Both the position numbers and the translations under genes were made by a program. DNA of 64,000 nt from Ustulina deusta (Eukaryota; Ascomycota; Sordariomycetes; Xylariales; Xylariaceae), in the NCBI GenBank assembly GCA_023159155.1, contig JAJNNX010000061.1, positions 248,001 through 312,000 on the forward strand. Reading direction: 5' to 3'. Below the pieces are notes generated by a model that worked only from the letters and a program-made list of their open reading frames with translations, was not told the origin of the DNA and searched no databases. Position 1 is the stretch's first letter. Each line of letters begins with the position of its first letter. Shown here piece after piece: positions 55,801-64,000 of this stretch.

Positions 55801-58800
55801 AGTCGGAAGCTGTGTTGATGGTGGTTTCGCCAATTCGGTCTAATGATGTCAATCTCTGATCTGTTGCAGGGATAACGAAACCCATTTCTACCGCAAATGA
55901 GCGACCAAGCGACATGTGCCCGTATGCGCCTTCATCATCAAACTCCGATAAATATGTCTGGAGTAGGCCTTTCACGTCATTGGGTGCGAGGTTGATGGCC
56001 AAAGACACCCAGGACTTTGCTTGCTTGTAAAGATTGTTAAGGGTCGTCTTCCTAAAGGTATAATCGTCGGACAGTTCAACTGTAACGTGCCCCAGTTTCG
56101 ATGTGAAAACTGACTGCGGATCGTACAAGTCGGTTTCTGCCTGGAAACAGCTCAACCACATGAGAGATAGAAGCTCCAAGAGTGCAAACAGTGACGACTT
56201 TTGGCAGAGAGAGGAAGGAACTTCGTGGATGATTTTATCTGCGCAGTAGAGCGCCGCTTGCTGAACACGCTGGATGCGATGGCAACAGCCGCAAAGGATT
56301 GTTGCGAGCTGGGACGCGGCGTAATGTGCAGAAAAAGTTGAAAGCTTTGCATCAAGAGTTTTGTCCAGATATTTTTCTATCACAGCTGATGCGATACCTT
56401 CCATTACATTGCGGACATCATCCTTTCGCATGCTAGGTTCCAGAAAGTATGAGAGCGCCTTGGTGCAATCGCCAGAATCGGCTCGTAGGCTTTCTACTAA
56501 GTAAGCAGCCTGAAGGAATATCACTTTCCTATAGCTTAAACTTCTGATATGGGACGCTTTTGATGGTATAAGACTGGTTAGTGATTTCTTTTGCTTGGCT
56601 TCTCGGTCTGATGTGTTAGCTCGACGGAGAACGGTATTGAGTTCGATGTCGCTTTCGATCTGCTCTCCACGTTGTTCTGCAACAAGTGGAGGTGAGTGTA
56701 TTGCCATGTGCCTTAGTTCGTTGATGTACTTCTTACCCCTTTCGGTTGTAGGGGTGAAACCATGGACTACGATGTTAAACCATGCGTCGCGTATTAGAGC
56801 AAAGCCATCGTCATCTTGACTCGACATGTGAGCAGCAAAGTCATGGGTTGCCATTAACGTAGCTAGTGGCTGAAGGAGCTGGGCAATCTCTTGTGCGGCA
56901 AATTCAATATCTGACTCTTTCATGTGATTAGATTGATGTATGTCTCCTTTCGAAACTAGGTCTTCAAGCATATATTCAAGGTAGATATCGAATAAGGGAG
57001 AGTCACGCTTGATATTGGCCGCAATATGGTTGCGAGCTTTCATGATCTGAGAATTGTTAGTATGTTATAGCCATTCGCAATACGATCCAATCTTACCGCA
57101 TCAAGCAGGATCGGATCATCCTCTGCCACCGCTACATGGCATATTTTCGAATATAACCTCAAAAGTGACCGGAATTCCAACTGTCCCGAGCTGAGTGAGA
57201 GGGTGCTAGCTCCTACAAGAATGTCTGCATCGACCGATTGATTGACCTTTGTCAGCTTCTGTAGGAGCATAGCTTGTGCAAGCGCCGTGATCTTTTCATC
57301 CTCGCATGATTTTGCAATGCAACAAATTGTTTGGATAATGTTAGAGTACACGGCAGTAGTATCTTCCCCACTTTGGATTTTCAGGGAGATATCACTGCCG
57401 GTGGATTGCCTCCCATGGTAAATATTCGATGAGCCTGTACTCTCCCCAGCCAGGTCCCCATTTGACCCATTGATCATGCCGTGTTCGGGACTTGGGCTCA
57501 AGACATTACCCAAAGTATAGAGCGTGGAAATGACAGCGTCGTTGGAAAGTTTATGCAAAGTGAAGGCGAGGCATTTTGAGGTTATACTAACGGTATTAGC
57601 TGACGGCGCAGTCTGAACGATAAATCTGGGGAGAAGCCGAATAACTGTTGGCGCATAATCCGGTAGGAACCTAGCTAGAATGGCCAGAGCTCGAGGAACA
57701 ACAGATGCTAAAATTCCGTCAGAAATTTGGTCCGACTCAAGAGTTTCTGCGAGCCAGCCCATGAGATGATCTGGATCCGCCGCGTCCTCATTAAGCAAGG
57801 AGCAGTTCAGAAAACTAATCATGGCCGAGGCTTTCACTGCATACGCTAATTTTTGCTGTGAGGCAGAAGCAAGCTCGAGAAAATCGGCACTAGCCTCAAG
57901 ACGTTCCATCTCTTCTTGAGCAAGCCCGGCATACATTTCAATAGACCGGAAATCGACGTCCGGGGTACTGGGAGACTCTGGTTTCGAAAGGCCATCTTTA
58001 GACATGAGGACGTCCAAGACGTGAGAGCCCCTCAAATCCTTCGCGTCGGCGACGAGTAGGGAGGTCGCCGCAACTAATAGCCATGTAAAGCTCCTCTGTA
58101 ACAGCATAGGCCCAAGGGGGCGACCATGGCCGGCATAATGGCGTAGACATCTTTTCCATTCCTTAACATGGCGATCCGAAGAATGAGAGTTCCGGATAGT
58201 GGAGAAGGCGCCATCAACGGCCGTGAGGAAGGAATCCGATAACAAGTTGCGAACCCGCTGGATCAGGGCCAGTCGGCCGCCAATCCTCCAGAAGTCAGCC
58301 CGTGCCGAAGCCGCGTCTAGAAATCCAAGGAAAGAGATGGTTAAAGTAGCGGTTCGGATCGCATCTTCCAGATTCTGTTCCGAGTCCCCCTCGAATCTAG
58401 GCGGGGCTATGTTTTCTATAGCTGCTCGCAAGCTAGCTAGGAAGGCCCAGATGTTGTCTGACACCGTCTCATGTAGATTTTCATGGTTACTCCCGAGGGC
58501 GAGTAGGGCAGCGGTCAAACTCGTGGTGAGGGCTTCGTTCGGGGACGGCTCGATTCTGTTGAAGCCGGGCGACGGCACAAAGCTCTGTACGTGAGACTCC
58601 AGAATGTAGGGGGTTAATTGACTGGCGAGCTTCTGGGCACTTTGGCTGCTCTGAACCATGGGCGCAGTTTTACAAAGCGCGACGAGGACCTCATATTCAC
58701 GAATGGTCTGCAAGGGCGTGAGAGGCAGGACTTCAGTTCCGTTATCATGCTCGACTCACCATTGGAACTTGACCCAAGGAGGAGGCCGTACTCCTGGTTG

Positions 58801-58948
58801 CGCCATTGGCAGCTTCCTTTCCCCTGCCACGTAACGATGTGGCTCTGCATAGGCGGTCTAGATCGGATCGGTCGAAAGACGTAGTCGAGCTCGATGCCGA
58901 GAGTGCAGCGATTTTCTCGAGAGCCCGCCGGCGAATGTCGCGTACCAT
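52827..58948 (-). CDS. STT4: Phosphatidylinositol 4-kinase type III alpha
   Basis: Makes PI4P from phosphatidylinositol at the plasma membrane. Seven exons on the minus strand: 58948-58760, 58707-57097, 57046-55347, 55289-54656, 54608-54402, 54355-54068 and 54020-52827. All junctions have GT-AG ends and keep frame, giving 1940 residues (yeast Stt4 is 1900). The introns are 44-58 nt. The N-terminal two thirds are helical repeats without motifs. The PIK accessory domain spans the middle exons (LPQDVRFQLKYLLYWTPVNP and ALEYHPIDVTFFYVPQ). The C-terminal exon is the lipid kinase: FKVGDDCRQD with the ATP-binding Lys near 1688, the catalytic loop DRHNGN at about 1795-1800 and HIDFGF with the metal-binding Asp near 1813. 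The end, QFQLMTNGIPY, is the conserved Stt4 C-terminus. The start ATG is the first in exon 1. Identification is very secure; exon 1 is the least certain part. Confidence 0.96.
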
Positions 58949-59556
58949 GATGATCGGATAAATATTAATATCAATGATGCGGCGGAAATCACCTTTCGAC
59001 ACGCAAAATGGTTCAACGAAGCAAACAGCCAACACGGCAGCTGCCGACCTCTCTTGGTTTGGTATCACTAAAGCAAAACACAAATACTGCTGCTGGGCAC
59101 AATCGTGAAGACAGTTGGTTTCGCTGGGTGATGACGGTATAGGGAATAGGAGACGATCGAGGTCTAGTGTAGGCAGGTAGTGTATCCAAATTGCCTTGTT
59201 GCAATTGATTGGCTGACCCCTGTCTAAGTGCTCAAATGGCGGAGGGACATCCGCTTAGTCATCAAGAGCTACCCCTGCTGCCTACCAGGTAGGTAGGCAC
59301 GTAAAGCAGACCCGCTAATCATGTATCTCCATAGCCACCGTACAGGACCTCCAACAAGGCTGCAAGCTGTACGCGTGGGTTAGAGCTACCTAGAAAGCCC
59401 CAACATCCATCCATCAACGTCACCCTCACTATCACAACTCACCAACCATCTACACCTCCACCAGCAACCGCCGCTCGCTGCACGATAACACTAAGCACCA
59501 TCGACGCCTGAAAGATCGCACAGCCGAAAGCGAGCGACATCGTAGCTACAGTCACC
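58949..59556. promoter_or_regulatory. Shared upstream region of STT4 and PRE7
   Basis: 608 nt between two divergent ATG codons, so it holds both promoters. There is CT/CA-rich sequence at 59400-59480, likely the PRE7 leader, and a TACCAGGTAGGTAGG motif at 59283-59297. No specific factor site can be assigned with confidence. Confidence 0.5.
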
Positions 59557-60438
59557 ATGGCCATGTTCAGCCAGAACCCCGTTCTCAACGGGCCCAACTA
59601 TTCGTTTGCCGAAGTTCCCAAAGGCGCTGTTGATGGCCTTCGGGAACATCGCTTCAACCCGTAAGCCGCCGTTCGGTCTCTCGCCATTCTAGTGGAACAC
59701 TGCCAGTCCGCAAGAGAAGCGAAACTGACATCGTATTGCCATCACTGCAGATATACCGACAACGGCGGTTCGACACTTGCCATTGCTGGCGCCGACTTCG
59801 CCATCATAGCCGGCGACACCCGTCTGACAGCAGGCTATAGCATCAACACGCGATACGCACCAAAGGTATTCAAGATCGGGGGTTCTACATCGTCGCAGGA
59901 CGATGCAAACATCCTGCTGTCGGTGGTGGGTTTCGCTGCGGACGGCGAGGCGCTGAAGGAACGGCTGGATGCCGTCTGCAAGATGTACCGGTACCGGCAC
60001 GGAAAGCCGATGAGTGTCTCAGCATGCGCGAAGCGGCTCTCCACCATCCTCTATCAGAAGCGCTTCTTCCCCTACTACGTTCACGCCATCCTCGGCGGTC
60101 TCGACGAAGATGGGACTGGTGCCGTGTACTCATACGACCCTGTCGGCAGCTACGAGCGTGAGCAGTGCCGCGCTGGCGGAGCAGCCGCCTCCCTCATCAT
60201 GCCTTTCCTCGATAACCAGGTCAACTTCAAGAATCAGTATATCCCCGGCAGTGGAGTTGGCCACGCGCTGCAGGAGCGTGAGCGTGTGCCTCTACCTCGC
60301 AATGAGGTCGAGGTGCTCGTCAAGGATGCCTTTGATTCGGCCGTCGAGCGGCACATCGAGGTCGGTGATGGTTTGCAAATGATGATTATTACCAAAGACG
60401 GAATCGAGGAGAGACTTTTACCGTTGAAGAGGGATTAA
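59557..60438 (+). CDS. PRE7: 20S proteasome subunit beta-6
   Basis: Non-catalytic beta subunit of the proteasome core particle. Exons 59557-59660 and 59751-60438, phase 2, 90-nt intron with a GTAAGC donor and an ACTGCAG acceptor, give 263 residues. An N-terminal segment of about 35 residues, NYSFAEVPKGAVDGLREHRF, precedes YTDNGGSTLAIAGADFAIIA, which starts the beta-type fold. No Thr stands at the processed N-terminus position, as expected of an inactive beta-6. Other family segments are GDTRLTAGYSI, VGFAADGEALKERL, FPYYVHAILGGLDEDGTGAVYSYDPVGSYE and the C-terminal DGLQMMIITKDGIEE. The start CACCATGGCC is a strong initiation context. It is divergent from STT4. Secure identification. Confidence 0.96.
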
Positions 60439-63400
60439 GCGATTACGGGGGAGTGCATTGGGAGGATTTAGGTGCATGGAGCAAGGGAACGTGTACTGTA
60501 TCTGAGTATGCGAAACCGGAAGGCTATTATGACGCCCTAACAGGCCATCTTCGATGACGGACTTGGAGCTTTCGGTCATCTTCTAGGTCTATCTCACCGA
60601 TTGACTTTAGTGAGACTACGCATAACAGATTTTAACATGGTAACTCAACCAAACGAACTCGGCGAGCTCCCAGATATAATTGCACCTGGCCAAACACCTT
60701 AGTTAAATCTCTGACGGGACAGAATTACAGAATGCCTCTGCTTTGCTGCTTTGAGTCTCCGTCCACCATATCTCAGGTACTCCCATCAGAACGGAAAACT
60801 GTCTTGTGGGCCAGCCATTGGCGTACCAGCGCTATGCATCACAACAACGGCCTGGAACGATTTTGCTCCAATCAATATGTGTACAGCAATATCAGCCTCA
60901 TCGAAATTTCGCGATTCAATCCATTAACCAGAGTTCGTAAATATACTTGCGATGCATGCTTCCCTCCACTCACAGACAAAGATGGCAGGGAGCGCGATTA
61001 ACTCCCTTTTAGTCCAACATAATGGGTAGTTTCATCGCCTACACTTGATATGGCCTTGTATTATCAACCCTTAGCACTTGAGACGCTTTTTGTATCAGAG
61101 AAATGATATGATACGATATGTAACGAACTCGGTATATGACAATCGAGCATTGAGCAGTCCACAAGACATCGTCTTTAATAACTAATGCAGTACTGTAACA
61201 CTAGACATAATCCCACCATATCACTGGATGATATGAGGATGAAAGTATTTGCCTCCACTATTAATCTTAGTCTCGATGTGCGTATGATTAGATTTGGATA
61301 CCACCTCACCTAGGGTCCTAACACTCATATCGCGAGCGAGGCCGCCAGAAAAATCTATTGGGATATGTGTGTATAATAACTCTCGGGCAGAAAACGCGCA
61401 TCGATGAAGATAAAGAGTGTGTTAGTTATGGCAGTGTTTGTAGCTACCTACATTATCAAGTGCTAGAACGTTGGTGCCTAGTGCATCAACACCTACAACA
61501 CTAGATAGGCTCGTGAGGAAAACCAAAAGGCGGCATATGAATTAACCTTGATATACCGACTGACAAAAAGGATCGATTTCCACAGCTCCCATACTCATGA
61601 GATAATTCCCTCGACAACGCAGGCAATTGCCCAACATAGGTTTGTTTACTCCCCCTCTTAGCAGCGGGTCCTCGAATGATACCTACTGACCTAGATAGTC
61701 GCAGTCACGATACGTTTCGGCACGGAACCTCCGACATGGCCCTGCTTTTGCGAAGGCAATCGTCATTAGTGCTGCCTAGACACTTCCAATATCACGCGGT
61801 TCATGACAATATCACGGGGTTTATAATAAGATAACCAAGACGCCGCCCTCCCACGTATCAAAATTAAAATTTGGTGTTTCTCTACGCATGGTCATTCGAC
61901 GAAGGATTGCAGCGACAGTGGCGAACAAGCGGAAATGATGATTAGGACTGTGTTGCATTCGAGGTCGATGACGGTGCTGGGGTGGCTATATCCTATGAAG
62001 TCCTATAAAGTCTTATCAATGTCTCTCTATTTCCTCGCATCCCATACCCCTAACTAGGTACCTATTTTGATCGCGAAACTGAGTTCAACGGGCACTGGCT
62101 CCACTCCACAATTGATATAGTTTAATGTGGATATTGCTCGTCTAGTGTAGGTAGAGTTTATTGAAATATTTGAGTTCCTTGGGTCGTATCGAAGAATAGA
62201 GCTTCGACCAAAACGGATCAGGTACCTACGCTGAGTATTCTTCCCTGGTTATAACATGGCCTCATTTTAATATGTATATATACACTTGAATGCCGTTTTC
62301 GGGGCGGGGCTCAGATAAAGGTACTAGGTAGGTATTCTCTCATAGCAAATGCTATGCTTGGCAGAGGTTTAATAGTTGGGAGAATGACGATTGTCAGTAG
62401 CAGGTACCTATTAAAAAGGAATGAGAGCCCATAAAACCAAAATCAATTGACATGGCTAACCTGGAGGCGTAAACAGGGTCCAGGGGTAAAGAATCAAAGT
62501 TTGTGATATCTCAGCAGGCTCCCTTGTACTGTCCTTGGACACGACAATAGTGTACCTGGGTAGGTAGAGACAAGGGTCCTAACAACCCTAGCAGTACCTA
62601 TAGGCTTAAAGTTCGACTAAAATTCTCGATGTTTCTCTGAATGTAAAGCCGGTCATCGTATCCTCTTATAGAGGCATGCTATTGAGAAGGTTCCTGTGGT
62701 GCATTGATTTATGCAGTTAGTAGCTACCTATGGGAGATTCCAAAGTGTAACAGCGATATAGACATAGGTTCTTTGTATCAGGTAGTTACGGTATTTGATG
62801 ATGGAGCATACCTACCTAGTACTACCTCCCACGTGCAGGCAGATCGAGGCGAAGGAAGTTCAGATGAAATACCTACCCAGCTCAGGTCTAGGATGGGCAC
62901 TGCCTAGGACCCTATTACATACATACCTGCTAACCCTTTTTATCTCATGGGACATGCGAGTAGTCAATTCTGTTGACCACCACATGCCTTTGGATCCTTG
63001 GCTACATGTATGCCTTCAATGCTGTCCGTATATATGGATAAGAACAATTAGCTGCATTGGATAGGTACTGGCAGTGAAAAGTCTCGAGGCCGAAGCACCT
63101 CGCCTTGACCACCTTTGACAACACATCGCAGGGTATTAGGTCCTACCGACCTGGTCTAGACAGGTTGTCGGCAGACAGACTGAGAGAGAGTGAAGCATTG
63201 GTCAGTATATGATTGGATACCACGCCCATCCCCACAAGAACCTAGACAAACAGCTCGACAGGTAGGTCTCCTAGGAAAAGAGGATAACTGACCTCCCTGC
63301 ATATACGTAGCTAGATAGAGGTCTTAGAGGTCTCAAGGAGGACTCTAAAGCAGCTTACCTTAATGATAGACGCCATAGCTCACCAAAATTATTGACATTC

Positions 63401-64000
63401 TTATCGGAGCTTTTACTCCGAGTGCGCGCTGTCCCTAAAGCAGAAGTCAGTCTAAGCTCGTTCCGTTGCGTGTAACATTGAGAAGGACCGGAGAGGAACC
63501 GTCTTGGATATCGAGAGGTGGTTCAGCTCAGAGGTTGTAAAGAGTTACAATTGTACAGTTCCAACTGAATAGCAGGTATACATAGACTAAGTACGGCATA
63601 TACTTTGATGCTGCATGTACAGAGGCTTGTATTGATTGCCTTGGAAGGCGTCTTCTCGGCCCCATGTGCTCTCTGGGGCTATGGAGACCATGGCGAGTCG
63701 TGCACGGGAATGATGGGACAATGACGCGAATCATACCCCAATGGTGGAAGTGGCAAAATGGTAACAGGAGAGGTAAACGAGGTGGCAAGGTCACGTCTCA
63801 TCCATTTTGGAAAGAGATCGCTATCATTTGCCACAATGTGGCTGCTATCCTTGCTCTGGTGCCTCCTTATCGTCTCGACTTCGCGGCAAAGCGATGCCTC
63901 GACGCTCTCAGGCCATTGCCAAGACTTGTTTGAGTTACCTTACCCGGACCATTACTGTACAGCATTAGTGTAGATGCCTACCGAGCTGCTTCCCGAAGTC
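60439..64000. other. Gene-free right end
   Basis: About 3.5 kb after PRE7. Open frames (for example 60732-61001, 62704-63064 and 63528-63973) are short, overlap on both strands and have no motif. TACCTAGGTA-like palindromes recur (62052-62063, 62325-62334, 62552-62571, 62807-62818). No RNA gene or transposon is recognised. Confidence 0.5.

Noticed and set aside
1..64000. CRISPR arrays, operons, ribosome-binding sites
   Set aside because: The window is fungal nuclear DNA with spliced genes; none of these structures is present or expected.

Overview
The window is nuclear DNA of a filamentous ascomycete (Pezizomycotina, probably a Sordariomycete). The evidence is short spliceosomal introns (55-233 nt) with GT-AG ends and CTAAC-type branch sites, fungal versions of housekeeping enzymes, two decayed genes that I recognise as fungal-only families, and a 7 kb AT-rich block that looks like a retrotransposon destroyed by RIP (repeat-induced point mutation). 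Gene density is low: about 13 intact or nearly intact genes in 64 kb, with long intergenic stretches scattered with TACCTAGGTA-type palindromes. Start codons were taken as ATG only. Exon joins were chosen by splice signals, phase and family conservation, without RNA data.

Layout. 1-8.6 kb: a disordered protein cut by the left edge (+), a small secreted protein with Asp- and His-rich tracts (-), and glycogen debranching enzyme GDB1 (-). 8.6-19 kb: no genes; a low-complexity relic area, then a RIP-degraded Ty3/gypsy-like LTR element at 11.3-18.3 kb, minus orientation. 19-28.7 kb: NAD-dependent glycerol-3-phosphate dehydrogenase GPD1 (+), a gamma-glutamylcyclotransferase-like membrane protein (-), a short-chain dehydrogenase (+) and a fungal SLATT-domain two-TM protein (+). 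29.5-37.5 kb: a MutL homologue of the Mlh2/PMS1 type (-) divergent from lumazine synthase RIB4 (+), then a large disordered Met/Gln-rich fungal protein (-). 37.5-42.5 kb: empty. 42.5-46.8 kb: GAR transformylase ADE8 (+), whose frame is broken twice at homopolymers, and a DxxxD-type (Mn/Fe-like) cation diffusion facilitator (+). 47.3-52.6 kb: a graveyard of decayed genes. 52.8-60.4 kb: phosphatidylinositol 4-kinase STT4 (-, seven exons) divergent from proteasome subunit PRE7 (+). 60.4-64 kb: nothing recognisable.

The genes do not form one pathway. They are mostly dispersed housekeeping functions: glycogen and glycerol metabolism, purine and riboflavin synthesis, metal transport, phosphoinositide signalling, proteasome and mismatch repair. 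The less ordinary items are the SLATT-domain protein (a domain fold first described from prokaryotic conflict systems), the compartment of RIP-degraded DNA and pseudogenes, and the frame-broken ADE8. I did not find convincing evidence of a multi-gene novel system.
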